Below, piece after piece: positions 7,222 through 16,124 of a DNA stretch of 64,000 nt. The translations under genes were made by a program, and so were the position numbers. Source of the stretch: Rikenellaceae bacterium (GTDB lineage Bacteria; Bacteroidota; Bacteroidia; Bacteroidales; Rikenellaceae); NCBI GenBank assembly GCA_015059905.1, contig SUZN01000008.1, positions 1-64,000 on the forward strand. Reading direction: 5' to 3'. Numbering within the stretch: position 1 is the stretch's first letter; each line of letters starts with the position of its first letter. Under the pieces are notes generated by a model that saw nothing but the letters and a program-made list of their open reading frames with translations, did no database searches and was not told where the DNA came from.

Positions 7222-9765
7222 ATGAGACAGACAAATAAAATATTGGTAGCTATCCTCTTGATGGTGATGGGCTTTGCGCTCCAGGCATCAGCACAGCAGG
7301 ATACGCTCTCACAGCAGAAGAAGGTCACATTCGACGAGAATGCCCCTTTGATGAACTCCGACGAGACACCACGCCTCTATCATATCCGTAAGGTGAACAT
7401 TCACGGCGTTACGCAGATGAGCGAGAACAATCTGCGCTCGATTGCGGGTCTGATTCCTGGCGACACAATCTATCTGCCAAGTTCGTTCATCTCGAACTCT
7501 ATCTCTCGCCTGTGGGCGTTGCGTTCGTTTGCCGATGTGAAGATTGGCGCAACTATCGATGGCGACTCGGTGGATATGGAGATTTTGCTCAAGGAGCGTC
7601 CACGCGTATATAGCTGGAACTTCGTGGGCGAGGGTATCGGTACTCCCAAGAAGAAGGATTTGGCGGAGAAGTTGCAGCTCAAGCGCAACACCGAGCTCTC
7701 GGATTACATCATCGACAAAAACGAGAAGCTCATCAAGAAGGAGTTTGCCGACAAGGGCTTCCGCAACACCGAGGTAAAGGCGATAATCACCAATGATACA
7801 ACAGGTCTGGACAACGTGGTACACGTCACATTCCACATCGACAAGAAGGAGAAGGTGAAGGTGGGCGAAATCACATTCGACGGCAACAACACATTCTCTG
7901 ACCGCCGTCTGCGCCGCACATTCAAGAAGACGCACCAGGTATCGCCAAACTTCTTCCGTTCGACAAAGTTCAACCCCAAGGAGTTTGAGAATGATAAGGA
8001 CCTGCTTATCGACTTCTACAACTCGCAGGGTTACCGTAACGCGACAATCACCGACGAGAAGGTTTACGACATATCGAACAACCGCATAGGCGTTCACTTG
8101 AAGGTGGACGAGGGTCAGAAGTTCTACATCCGCGACGTAAAGTGGGTGGGTAACTCGGTCTATGAGACAGAGTTCCTCGAAAAGATGTTCGGCGTAAAGA
8201 AGGGTGACACCTACGACCGTAAGTCGATGCACAAGCGTCTGGGTATCGGTCGTGAGGAGGATGCATCGGATAACAGCTCAGTCAAGAGCCTCTACCAAAA
8301 CAATGGTTATCTGATGTCACAGATTGACCCTTCGGAGGTTGTTGTAGGCAAGGACTCTATCGACCTTGAGGTGCGCATCTTCGAGGGTAAGCCCTTCAAG
8401 ATTAACGAGATTAACTTCACGGGTAATACACGCGTCAATGACGAGGCTATCCGTCGTGAGCTCACCGTATATCCTGGTCAGCTCTACAACCGCGCCCTTT
8501 TGATGTACTCACTGCGTCAGTTGATGGGTATGCAGCACTTTGACCCCGAGCAGTTACAGCCAGACATCAAGCCTGTGTCGAATGACCTGGTTGATATCAA
8601 CTTCCCATTGGTGGAGCAGGCGAGTGACCAGTTCAACATTGCTGGTGGTTGGGGTGCAGGCTCATTCGTGGGTTCGGTGGGTATCACCCTCAACAACGTA
8701 TCTACACGAGGCATCTTCGACAAGACGAAGTGGACCCCATACCCTATGGGACAGAATCAGAAGTTCTCTATATCGGGTCAGACAAACGGTACATACTACA
8801 AGGCTATCGCAGCGAGCTTCACCGACCCTTGGGTTGGTGGTCACAAGCCAAACTCGCTCACACTCTCGGCACACTGGTCGGAGCAGAACAACGCATACTA
8901 CATCTGGCAGACATCGACAATGCACTTCCGCACGTTGGGTCTGGCGGCAGGTTTGGGTAAGCGTCTGAAGTGGCCTGACCCTAACTTCACAATCTACGCC
9001 GAGGCGCAGTATCGCCGCTATGCGCTGAAGAACTGGAACTACTTCATTATGAAGAATGGTGTAGCGAACGAACTTTCGCTCAAGTTCTCATTCGGTCGTT
9101 CTACGGTGGATCAGCCAATCTACCCTACGAGTGGTTCGGACTTCTCGTTCACTGCGACATTCACACCTCCATACTCATTGTGGGATGGCGTGGACTACTC
9201 CGACGAGAATCTTTCTGACCAGGACCGTTACCGCTGGATTGAGTACCACCGTTGGGAGTTGAAGAGCCGCTGGTTCCAGCCTCTGACACGCGACAACAAG
9301 CTGGTGCTGATGGCAAAGGCAGAGATGGGTTATCTGGGTAACTATAATAAACATAAGGTATCGCCTTTCCAGCGATTTGAGATTGGTGGTGACGGTATGA
9401 GCGGTTACACAATCTATGGTGTCGATATCATCGGATTGCGCGGTTATGAGGATGGAGCGCTCGACCCAGGCAACAATTATTCGGTTGCATACAATAAATA
9501 CACTATGGAGTTACGTTATCCTGTTGTACAGAAGGATCAGTCGCAGGTGTTTGTACTCGGATTCTTGGAGGGAGGTAGCGGATTTAACTCGTGGAAGGAG
9601 TTCTCGCCATTCAAGATTAAGCGTTCGGCTGGTTTGGGTGTAAGATTGTACTTGCCTGTTGTCGGTTTGATTGGTATCGACTGGGGTTACGGATTTGACG
9701 CTCCATTTGGCGAGAAGTCAGCAAGTGGAAGCCGCTTCCACTTCACAATGGGACAGTCATTCTAA
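7222..9765 (+). CDS. bamA: outer membrane protein assembly factor BamA
   Basis: 847 residues with a signal peptide (about 1-24). BamA inserts beta-barrel proteins into the outer membrane. POTRA repeats fill roughly residues 50-460 (recurring patterns such as VKVGEITFDGNNTFSDRRLR and FKINEINFTGNTRVNDEAIR). The barrel occupies the C-terminal 380 residues, contains the conserved loop motif as LRGYEDGAL, and ends in an aromatic C-terminus (FTMGQSF). It is followed by two Skp-like chaperone genes, the usual Bacteroidetes order; murI, often next, is not here. Confidence 0.95.
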   Translation: MRQTNKILVAILLMVMGFALQASAQQDTLSQQKKVTFDENAPLMNSDETPRLYHIRKVNIHGVTQMSENNLRSIAGLIPGDTIYLPSSFISNSISRLWALRSFADVKIGATIDGDSVDMEILLKERPRVYSWNFVGEGIGTPKKKDLAEKLQLKRNTELSDYIIDKNEKLIKKEFADKGFRNTEVKAIITNDTTGLDNVVHVTFHIDKKEKVKVGEITFDGNNTFSDRRLRRTFKKTHQVSPNFFRSTKFNPKEFENDKDLLIDFYNSQGYRNATITDEKVYDISNNRIGVHLKVDEGQKFYIRDVKWVGNSVYETEFLEKMFGVKKGDTYDRKSMHKRLGIGREEDASDNSSVKSLYQNNGYLMSQIDPSEVVVGKDSIDLEVRIFEGKPFKINEINFTGNTRVNDEAIRRELTVYPGQLYNRALLMYSLRQLMGMQHFDPEQLQPDIKPVSNDLVDINFPLVEQASDQFNIAGGWGAGSFVGSVGITLNNVSTRGIFDKTKWTPYPMGQNQKFSISGQTNGTYYKAIAASFTDPWVGGHKPNSLTLSAHWSEQNNAYYIWQTSTMHFRTLGLAAGLGKRLKWPDPNFTIYAEAQYRRYALKNWNYFIMKNGVANELSLKFSFGRSTVDQPIYPTSGSDFSFTATFTPPYSLWDGVDYSDENLSDQDRYRWIEYHRWELKSRWFQPLTRDNKLVLMAKAEMGYLGNYNKHKVSPFQRFEIGGDGMSGYTIYGVDIIGLRGYEDGALDPGNNYSVAYNKYTMELRYPVVQKDQSQVFVLGFLEGGSGFNSWKEFSPFKIKRSAGLGVRLYLPVVGLIGIDWGYGFDAPFGEKSASGSRFHFTMGQSF

Positions 9766-9873
9766 TGGGTACAGGTCCTGTTTGAAGAAAATTTGGCGAC
9801 ACATTAAGTTAAAGAGCTGAGGTGGCGCAAAGTTTGAAATAAGAAAGATTGTTGAATTAAAAACTTAACGACT

Positions 9874-10383
9874 ATGAGACGATTGATTTTAACACTTGCC
9901 CTCGTATTGGGCTTCGCAGTTGCCGCCGAGGCACAGAACTACGCTGTGGTGAACAGCGAGAAGATTTTTAAGTCGATCGAGAGCTATAACGCAGCCATCA
10001 GCGAGCTGGACAAGTTGGCTAACGACTACCAGAAGCAGGTGGATGAGAAGTTCGAGCAGGTGGAGAACCTCTACAACGCATATATGGAGCGCCGCGACCA
10101 GCTCAACGCAGCATCGCAGCAGGCTAACGAGGAGCGCATCCTCAAGCTTGAACAGGAGGCAACAGAGTTCCAGGAGTCTATCTTCGGCACCGATGGCGAG
10201 CTGATGAAGAAACGTCTGGAGATGATTCAGCCTATACAGAAGAAGGTGTTTGACACCATCGAGAGCTACGCAAAGCAGAAGGGCTACGATATGATTATCG
10301 ACGTATCGCAGAACGCCACAATGCTCTACTACTCATCGAAGGCGGACCACACCGAGGCAATCATCGCCCTGTTGAAGAAATAA
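9874..10383 (+). CDS. OmpH/Skp family periplasmic chaperone, copy 1
   Basis: 169 residues with a signal peptide ending near residue 20 (AVAAEAQ). Skp-type chaperones carry unfolded outer-membrane proteins to BamA. After YAVVNSEKIFKSI comes a long charged coiled coil (about residues 45-125) and the C-terminal KKVFDTIESYAKQKGYDMIIDVS core typical of OmpH. It lies 108 bases after bamA and 38 before a paralogue. Confidence 0.88.
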   Translation: MRRLILTLALVLGFAVAAEAQNYAVVNSEKIFKSIESYNAAISELDKLANDYQKQVDEKFEQVENLYNAYMERRDQLNAASQQANEERILKLEQEATEFQESIFGTDGELMKKRLEMIQPIQKKVFDTIESYAKQKGYDMIIDVSQNATMLYYSSKADHTEAIIALLKK

Positions 10384-10421
10384 CTAACGCAAACTAATAA
10401 ATTACACACATAAACAAGATT

Positions 10422-10991
10422 ATGAAAAACATTTTGAAACTAACCCTTGCGGTAGTATGCGTGATGTTCACATCATCACTTTTTGCACAGAAGATCGGTT
10501 ACATCAACACAGACCCTATCGTAGCTAATATGGCAGAGACCAAAGACGCTATGGCAAAGCTCGAGGCTTTCGCAAAGGATCTTCAGGCACAGTCAGAGAC
10601 TCTTCAGGTTGAGCTTAATACAAAGTTCCAGGAGTATCAGAAGAATTCAGCCACAATGACAGACTCTGTTAAGCAGCTTAAGGAGAAGGAGTTGGACGAC
10701 ATCAGCGCACGTATCGAGCAGTTCAACCAGGTTGCACAGCAGGATGTTCAGAATGAGCAGTCGAAGTTGATGGCTCCTATCTTCGAGAAGGTTAAGACTA
10801 CAATCAACGAGGTAGCAAAGGCTGGCGGTTACAGCGTAATCCTCCCAGGCAACGCCCTGATTTATGCTGACGAGGCAACAGTGAAGGATATCTCAAAGGA
10901 TGTAGCTGCGAAGCTCGGCGTAGATTGGGATAAGGTTACTTCAGAGGCAAAGGCTGCGGCTGATGCAGCTGTTGCTGCTGCTTCAAAGTAA
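10422..10991 (+). CDS. OmpH/Skp family periplasmic chaperone, copy 2
   Basis: 189 residues, signal peptide about 1-22. Same layout as the preceding gene: KIGYINTDPIVANM, a coiled coil (about residues 40-115), and VKTTINEVAKAGGYSVILPG. An alanine-rich tail extends the C-terminus. The two Skp copies are clearly diverged, which suggests different client sets or a hetero-oligomer. A strong terminator follows and closes the uppS-skp unit. Confidence 0.88.
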   Translation: MKNILKLTLAVVCVMFTSSLFAQKIGYINTDPIVANMAETKDAMAKLEAFAKDLQAQSETLQVELNTKFQEYQKNSATMTDSVKQLKEKELDDISARIEQFNQVAQQDVQNEQSKLMAPIFEKVKTTINEVAKAGGYSVILPGNALIYADEATVKDISKDVAAKLGVDWDKVTSEAKAAADAAVAAASK

Positions 10992-11027
10992 TTGTTGCAC
11001 GCTGATTTAAGTTAAACTATCATTTAG

Positions 11028-11061
11028 ACTGTCGTGACCTGCGGGTTGCGACAGTTTTTTT
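11028..11061 (+). terminator. intrinsic terminator after skp copy 2
   Basis: A 12-bp stem (11028-11039 with 11044-11055, two G-U pairs) followed by seven T. Confidence 0.85.
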
Positions 11062-11203
11062 GTGCCAAGCAGGAATGGACTATATATATAATGTATATAG
11101 AGAATGAATATGCAATATTTTTAACTTCGATGTAGCAGAATAACGCAAGTTTTCATAAATTTGTATAGTAATTTGGAAAATTGTTGAGATAAAGATTTTT
11201 ACG

Positions 11204-12181
11204 ATGCCATACCCCTGGGGAGATGATCGCCGATTTAACAGTTATGCGGCATATTTTAAGCGCACCTTCGGCTCGCGGATGCAGAAGGTGACCATCAACG
11301 CAGGCTTCAGCTGCCCCAATCGCGATGGCACGCTCTCAACGGGCGGATGCACCTTTTGCCGTAACGACGCCTTCACACCGTCATACTGCCAAAGCACGAA
11401 GAGCATAACCCAACAGATTGACGAAGGTATTGAGTTTCACCGCCGCCGCTACCGCACAGCGCAGCGTTATTTGGCATATTTCCAATCCTTCTCAAACACC
11501 TACGCACCGCTGGAGCGACTGCGCGAGTGCTACGACGAGGCTCTCGCCCACCCCGACATCGCGGGTATTGTGGTAGGCACACGTCCCGACTGCGTGGATG
11601 AACAGAAGCTGGATTACTTCGCATCGCTGGCACAGCGAAAATATGTGATGCTGGAGTATGGCGTGGAGTCGTGCTACGACCCTACGCTCAAGCACATAAA
11701 CCGAGGTCACGACTTTGCCACAGCCGAGCGAGCCATACGCCTTACCGCCGAGCGCGGCATACATTGTGGGGCGCACTTTATCCTGGGACTGCCAGGTGAG
11801 AGCGATGAGATGCTTATCGAGCAGGTCGAGAAGATAAACCGCCTGCCGCTGACGACCATCAAGTTCCACCAGCTGCAACTATTCAAGGATACGGCGATGG
11901 CGGCAGAGTATGATGCTGCACCCGACAGGTTCCGCTTCTGGACAGTCGAGGAGTATATCGACCTCTTCGTGGAAATTGTGCGCCGTCTGCGCCCCGACAT
12001 CGTTGTGGAGCGCTTCGCAGGTGAAGCTCCGCCACGTTACCACCACACCAAAGGATGGGGTCTGGTGCGTAATGAAACACTTTTGATGATGCTCGACAGA
12101 GAATTAGAGCGAAAAGATGTGTATCAAGGCGATATTTTTAATATATTTGCAGCGAAAAACTCAAAAGAGTTGAAATTATAA
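11204..12181 (+). CDS. YhcC-type radical SAM protein
   Basis: 325 residues of the TIGR01212 (YhcC) group. The iron-sulfur cysteines are in the N-terminal FSCPNRDGTLSTGGCTFC, spaced CX11CX2C instead of the canonical CX3CX2C, as in this subfamily. Downstream come GVESC, HINRGHDF and a conserved IKFHQLQLFKDT. The physiological reaction is not established for the family; a role in RNA or protein modification is guessed from structural relatives. A TAAATTTG -7-like box at 11156-11163 leaves a short leader. Confidence 0.85.
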   Translation: MPYPWGDDRRFNSYAAYFKRTFGSRMQKVTINAGFSCPNRDGTLSTGGCTFCRNDAFTPSYCQSTKSITQQIDEGIEFHRRRYRTAQRYLAYFQSFSNTYAPLERLRECYDEALAHPDIAGIVVGTRPDCVDEQKLDYFASLAQRKYVMLEYGVESCYDPTLKHINRGHDFATAERAIRLTAERGIHCGAHFILGLPGESDEMLIEQVEKINRLPLTTIKFHQLQLFKDTAMAAEYDAAPDRFRFWTVEEYIDLFVEIVRRLRPDIVVERFAGEAPPRYHHTKGWGLVRNETLLMMLDRELERKDVYQGDIFNIFAAKNSKELKL

Positions 12182-12227
12182 AGTAAAATTGAGAATTTAG
12201 TTACAAATCATAACAAAACAACAAGCA

Positions 12228-13169
12228 ATGAAGCTCTCATTAACAAAGACAGCTGTGGGCATTAAGGAGTATTTCATACTCGGCTTGGGTATGTTCCTCT
12301 ACGCCTTCGGATGGACAGCCTGCATTATCCCCACAGGAGGTATGGGCGGCGGCGCGACAGGTATGTCGATGCTCCTGAACGCCGTATTCCCCGAAATCAC
12401 GATTGGTACATTTGTCTTTATCATCAATGCTATCCTGCTCCTCGTTGGAGGATTCATCGTGGGATGGAACTTCGGTATCAAGACCATCTACTGCATCATT
12501 GTGCTATCGGTGGCGATGGATGCGTGGGATTTCTGGTTGCCCGACGGCGTGATGCTCGATGGCGAGACGATAAAGAACGGTCTGCTGGTAGAATACACTC
12601 AAACGATTGATTCTCACAATATTCTGCTCATCATCCTGGGTGCTGTCATTGCAGGTTCGGGAGTTGCCATCAGCTTCAGTCAAGGCGGCTCAACGGGTGG
12701 CACAGATATCGTGGCGATGATTATCAACAAATACAAGACCATCAGCTACGGCAAGATTGTCATCTCAAGCGACTTCTTCATCATTGGCTGCTCAATCTTC
12801 GTGGCGGATGACCTCGCATCGGGTATAGCGACAATCATCTATGGTTACATTATGATTGCGGTATATGGCTACACGGTGGATGTCATCCAGTCGGGTAATC
12901 AGCAGTCGAGCCAGATATTCATCATCTCGCCAAAGTACGCCGAGATTGCCGATGCAATCAATATGGAGGCGCACCGAGGCGTGACCATCATCGACGGCAA
13001 GGGCTGGTACTCGAAATCGGAGTGCAAGATTGCTATGGTGGTGTGCCGCAAGCGTAACGCATCGGAGATATTGAAGATTGCACGCCGCATCGACGAGAAT
13101 GCCTTTATCACGATGGGCTCTGTTATGGGTGTTTATGGTAAGGGCTTTGAGGCATTGAGCAAGGTATAA
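12228..13169 (+). CDS. YitT family membrane protein (DUF161 plus DUF2179)
   Basis: 313 residues. About five or six hydrophobic segments in residues 15-225 form the YitT membrane domain, with the family signature QGGSTGGTDIVAMI. The last 90 residues form the soluble DUF2179 domain (GVTIIDGKGWYSKSE, KIARRIDENAFITMGSV). Transport of an unknown small solute is suspected. The M28 peptidase starts 4 bases after its stop, so they are cotranscribed. Confidence 0.88.
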   Translation: MKLSLTKTAVGIKEYFILGLGMFLYAFGWTACIIPTGGMGGGATGMSMLLNAVFPEITIGTFVFIINAILLLVGGFIVGWNFGIKTIYCIIVLSVAMDAWDFWLPDGVMLDGETIKNGLLVEYTQTIDSHNILLIILGAVIAGSGVAISFSQGGSTGGTDIVAMIINKYKTISYGKIVISSDFFIIGCSIFVADDLASGIATIIYGYIMIAVYGYTVDVIQSGNQQSSQIFIISPKYAEIADAINMEAHRGVTIIDGKGWYSKSECKIAMVVCRKRNASEILKIARRIDENAFITMGSVMGVYGKGFEALSKV

Positions 13170-13173
13170 CGAT

Positions 13174-14424
13174 ATGAGAAAGATAGTTTTGATATTGCTG
13201 GCGCTGACTTCGTTGCAGCTCGGCGCACAGGATTTGAACCACTACAAAAAGGTTGTCAAGGCTTTGAGCTCGGCTAAATATCAGGGTCGTGGCTACGCCT
13301 TCGATGGCGCAAACAAGGCGGGCAAGTATCTTGAGAAGGAGTTTCTGAAGGCGGGCGCTGATGAGGTTACGCTTCAACCATTCAAGCTCAACATCAACAC
13401 CTTCCCTGGCAAGATGGAGTTCTCGGTGGATGGCAGAAGGCTCACCCCTGGCGCGGACTTCACCGTGCGCGAGTTCACCCCTGGCATCAAGGGCGAATTT
13501 GGACTCTACTACATCGACCACGAGAACTACAACGCCGAGAAGATTTTTGCCGACCTCGCACGACCAGAGAACAAGGGCGTCTTTGTGGTGTGTGACTTTA
13601 TGTTTACATATAAGCACGGCGCAGACTTTAAGCGTATGCAGAGCAAGGAGTTCGATGTGGCGGGTATGCTCTACATATGGGAGTCGCCCATCAAGTTCTA
13701 CAAGGCCTACGGCGAGCGCGTGGCTGAAAAGCCTATCCTTTGGGCTACGCCCGACTTCCCCACAGCGGCAAAGAGCATAAAACTCAACATCGAAAACCGC
13801 TTTTTGGAGGATTATGAGTGCTTCAACGTCATCGCCAAGGTCGAGGGCAAGCGTCACGACAAGTGCTATGTCTTCACAGCCCACTACGACCACCTGGGCA
13901 ATCTGGGCAAGAAGGTGTTTTATGCTGGCGCGCACGACAACGCATCGGGCACAGCAGCTATCGTGACTCTCGCGGCACACTATGCCAAGCACAAGCCAGA
14001 GTATGACATCTACTTCATCGCCTTTTCGGGCGAGGATGCCTACCTGCGTGGCTCGGAGTGGTATGCAGCGCACCCCATCGTGCCATTGGAGCAGATACGT
14101 TACCTCTTCAACCTCGATATGATTGGCGACAACAACCCCGTGCAGTATTGCGAGGTGAGTGACGAGGGTATGCGTGGATATGAGTTGTTTGAGAAGATAA
14201 ACTCGGAGAAGGGATACTTCAAGAGTCTTAACCGCGCACCTTTGGCGGGTAACAGCGACCACTACCCCTTCGCGCAGCGCGGCGTGCCCTGCATCTTCCT
14301 CGAGAATGAGGGCGGTGACGCATTCAAATACTACCACACCATCTACGACACCTGGCAGAACGCTATCTTCGACAGCTACGAGCCACTATTCAAGATGGTA
14401 ACGGAGTTTATTGAGAGGTATTAA
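13174..14424 (+). CDS. secreted M28 family zinc peptidase
   Basis: 416 residues with a short signal peptide (about 1-18). The two-zinc aminopeptidase core is complete: FTAHYDHLG (His and Asp), GAHDNASGTAA (Asp), FSGEDAYLRGSEW (catalytic Glu and ligand Glu), NLDMIGD (Asp) and NSDHYPF (His). The N-terminal half (about residues 30-215) holds a PA-like insert common in these proteins. It probably trims peptides in the periplasm. It forms an operon with the YitT protein and faces pth across a shared terminator. Confidence 0.9.
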   Translation: MRKIVLILLALTSLQLGAQDLNHYKKVVKALSSAKYQGRGYAFDGANKAGKYLEKEFLKAGADEVTLQPFKLNINTFPGKMEFSVDGRRLTPGADFTVREFTPGIKGEFGLYYIDHENYNAEKIFADLARPENKGVFVVCDFMFTYKHGADFKRMQSKEFDVAGMLYIWESPIKFYKAYGERVAEKPILWATPDFPTAAKSIKLNIENRFLEDYECFNVIAKVEGKRHDKCYVFTAHYDHLGNLGKKVFYAGAHDNASGTAAIVTLAAHYAKHKPEYDIYFIAFSGEDAYLRGSEWYAAHPIVPLEQIRYLFNLDMIGDNNPVQYCEVSDEGMRGYELFEKINSEKGYFKSLNRAPLAGNSDHYPFAQRGVPCIFLENEGGDAFKYYHTIYDTWQNAIFDSYEPLFKMVTEFIERY

Positions 14425-14445
14425 AAAATCCTCTTTTGATTTACA

Positions 14446-14479
14446 AAAAAATAAGGTATCGTTTGATACCTTATTTTTT
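14446..14479. terminator. bidirectional terminator between the M28 peptidase and pth
   Basis: Perfect 15-bp arms (14446-14460, 14465-14479) around a GTTT loop with A/T tracts on both sides. The pth stop codon (14471-14473) lies inside the stem. Confidence 0.85.
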
Positions 14480-15034
14480 ATTGTATGTATTCATCGTCAT
14501 ATCTGCGCCGACGCAGGCAAACGAGAGGATGGCATCGCCAAAGACCTTCAGCCTGTCGGGCATAGCCTTCTGCTCCTCGTCGCTCCACTCGCCAAGCACA
14601 TAATCGACCTGATGACCGCGAGCGAAGTCACCACCCACGCCAAAGCGCATACGGGCGTAGTCCTCGCGGCCCAACAGCTCCGAGATATTCTTCAGTCCAT
14701 TGTGACCGCCCGCGCTGCCCTTCTTACGCATACGCAGCTGACCAAATGGCAGGGCTATGTCGTCGGAGATAATAAGCACCTTCTCGATGGGCACCTTCTC
14801 CTGCTCCATCCAATAGCGCACAGCCTTACCCGAGAGATTCATATATGTCGAAGGTTTCAACAGAATGATTTGTCGTCCCTTGTGGCGCACCGTTGCTGTT
14901 GAGCCATAACGTCCCGCCATAAAAGAGACGTTGGATGCCTCAGCCAAGGCATCCAACACTTTGAAACCTATGTTGTGACGGGTGTTGGCGTACTCGGCGC
15001 CAATGTTACCCAATCCTACAACGAGGTATTTCAT
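14471..15034 (-). CDS. pth: peptidyl-tRNA hydrolase
   Basis: 187 residues, standard length. It releases peptides from peptidyl-tRNAs that have dropped off the ribosome. Catalytic and binding residues are visible: GLGNIGAEYANTRHNIGF (Asn and catalytic His) near the start, KPSTYMNLSG, and SDDIALPFGQLRMRKKGSAGGHNGLK. It follows the L25 gene by 13 bases, the classical rplY-pth pair. Confidence 0.95.
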   Translation of the reverse strand: MKYLVVGLGNIGAEYANTRHNIGFKVLDALAEASNVSFMAGRYGSTATVRHKGRQIILLKPSTYMNLSGKAVRYWMEQEKVPIEKVLIISDDIALPFGQLRMRKKGSAGGHNGLKNISELLGREDYARMRFGVGGDFARGHQVDYVLGEWSDEEQKAMPDRLKVFGDAILSFACVGADMTMNTYNKK

Positions 15035-15047
15035 TCTCTCCTAACGA

Positions 15048-15617
15048 TTACTGCTGCGCACCTGCTGAACGAGTAGCACGAGTTACACGTACGGCACAAA
15101 CGGCTGTTGTTGCAGGAGTAACGAATGTGAGGTTCTCGAACTTAAGATCGCCTACGAAGATAGTCTGACCAACCTTCAAAGGTGTTACGTCAACTACGAT
15201 CTCATCTGGCAACTGATCTACCATAGCCTTAACAACGAGCTTACGAGCAGACAAAGCCAACTTACCACCGATCTTAACACCCTCAGCGTTACCTGACAAA
15301 CGAACTGGAATAGCGATAGCTACTGGCTTACCCTCCTGAACACGGTAGAAGTCGATGTGGAGAATCTGCTCACGAACTGGGTGGAACTGAACCTCGCGCA
15401 TAACGGCTGTCTCAACCTTACCGTCGATGTTAATCTCAACAACATAAGAGTTTGGAGTGTAGATCAAAGGCTTTACCTCCTTTGCATCAACAGAGAATGC
15501 GATCTCCTCACCACCACCATAGATAACGCAAGGAATCTGACCCTCGCGACGGATAGCCTTGGCTACCTTCTTACCATACTCGGTACGCTTTGTAGCGTTG
15601 ATTGAAAGTGTTTTCAT
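15048..15617 (-). CDS. rplY: 50S ribosomal protein L25 (Ctc/TL5 type)
   Basis: 189 residues from the ATG at 15617 (MKTLSINATKRTEYGKK); the frame is open further upstream to 15653 but that would start before the family's normal N-terminus. It binds 5S rRNA. The N-terminal L25 domain (YGGGEEIAFSVDAKE) is followed by the longer C-terminal domain of TL5/Ctc proteins (KVGGKL-like region, DQLPDEIVVDVTPLKVG). Codon use is strongly biased, as expected for a ribosomal protein. Cotranscribed with pth. Confidence 0.94.
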   Translation of the reverse strand: MKTLSINATKRTEYGKKVAKAIRREGQIPCVIYGGGEEIAFSVDAKEVKPLIYTPNSYVVEINIDGKVETAVMREVQFHPVREQILHIDFYRVQEGKPVAIAIPVRLSGNAEGVKIGGKLALSARKLVVKAMVDQLPDEIVVDVTPLKVGQTIFVGDLKFENLTFVTPATTAVCAVRVTRATRSAGAQQ

Positions 15618-15709
15618 TTGTTTTGTTTTGTTTAATGTTATTACCTGCGGCACTACTCAACTTGACTAAAACACTCATCGTCAAGTCCCATCATGCCTGA
15701 AATCGGGGG

Positions 15710-15740
15710 CAAAGATACCTAATAAAAATTAAATTACAAA
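15710..15740 (-). promoter_or_regulatory. promoter of rplY-pth
   Basis: TTTG (15737-15740), 19-base spacer, TATCTTTG (15710-15717) on the minus strand; the leader is about 85 bases. Confidence 0.7.
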
Positions 15741-15788
15741 ATTCAACGCTGCGTTTAAGCGAATGCATAGGAAAATTTATTTTCCTTT

Positions 15789-15825
15789 TGCCGAGCGTAG
15801 CAGCGAAACACCACCCTTGCGGTGG
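15789..15825 (+). repeat. TGCCGAG...CCACCCTTGCGGTGG repeat, copy 1
   Basis: A TGCCGAG start, then a CCACC/GGTGG hairpin at 15811-15825, followed by an AT-rich TCAAAATT tract. A second copy is at 21132-21170. The rest of 15618-16124 holds the rplY promoter, a terminator-like hairpin and a palindromic element; an open frame at 15788-16108 crosses all of these and is not a credible gene. Confidence 0.6.
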
Positions 15826-15950
15826 GGTAAAATTGAAAATTCAAAATTATCTCCTTTTATCGCAAAAAATCAGACATTTAGGAGGAGTTTACGGCTTGCC
15901 ATCACTATTCAGAGAAGAAAATTATGAAAAACTTAACTTTGCCGAAATAA

Positions 15951-15990
15951 AAAATGGTTGCCCGACAATAAAAGCCACGACAACCATTTT
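15951..15990. terminator. hairpin with A/T flanks
   Basis: AAAATGGTTG and CAACCATTTT pair around a 20-base loop. It could terminate transcription in either direction and sits 8 bases from the palindromic element that follows. Confidence 0.5.
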
Positions 15991-15998
15991 AATTTGGT

Positions 15999-16113
15999 GT
16001 TGTATAACAAGAGGGATTTTTAGGAAGGCGAAACTCGACAATCCGCAGCATACTTTGGCGTATGTGAGGAATTGGAGAGCGAGCCTGACACCAAAATCAC
16101 CTTGTTAGACAGC
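15999..16113 (-). repeat. palindromic attC-like/MITE-like element, copy 1
   Basis: 115 bases with near-inverted ends: plus-strand left end GTTGTATAACAAG, right end CTTGTTAGACAGC. The whole element folds back: AACAAG/CTTGTT, GATTTT/AAAATC, then an apical hairpin CATAC-TTTGGC-GTATG. It starts 11 bases after the stop of the minus-strand barrel gene. Read on the minus strand, the ends are GTCTAAC and GTTATAC, close to the R'' (RYYYAAC) and R' (GTTRRRY) boxes of integron attC sites. A second element with the same ends and a different interior is at 40519-40621. Confidence 0.55.
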
Positions 16114-16124
16114 AGCAAGTATAT

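Noticed and set aside
13123..14337. Long minus-strand open frame opposite the M28 peptidase
   Set aside because: The plus strand has a complete catalytic motif set; the antisense frame is an artefact of GC-rich codon use and resembles nothing.
15788..16108. 106-codon open frame between rplY and the barrel gene
   Set aside because: It runs through a repeat hairpin, a terminator-like hairpin and the palindromic element; it is not a gene.
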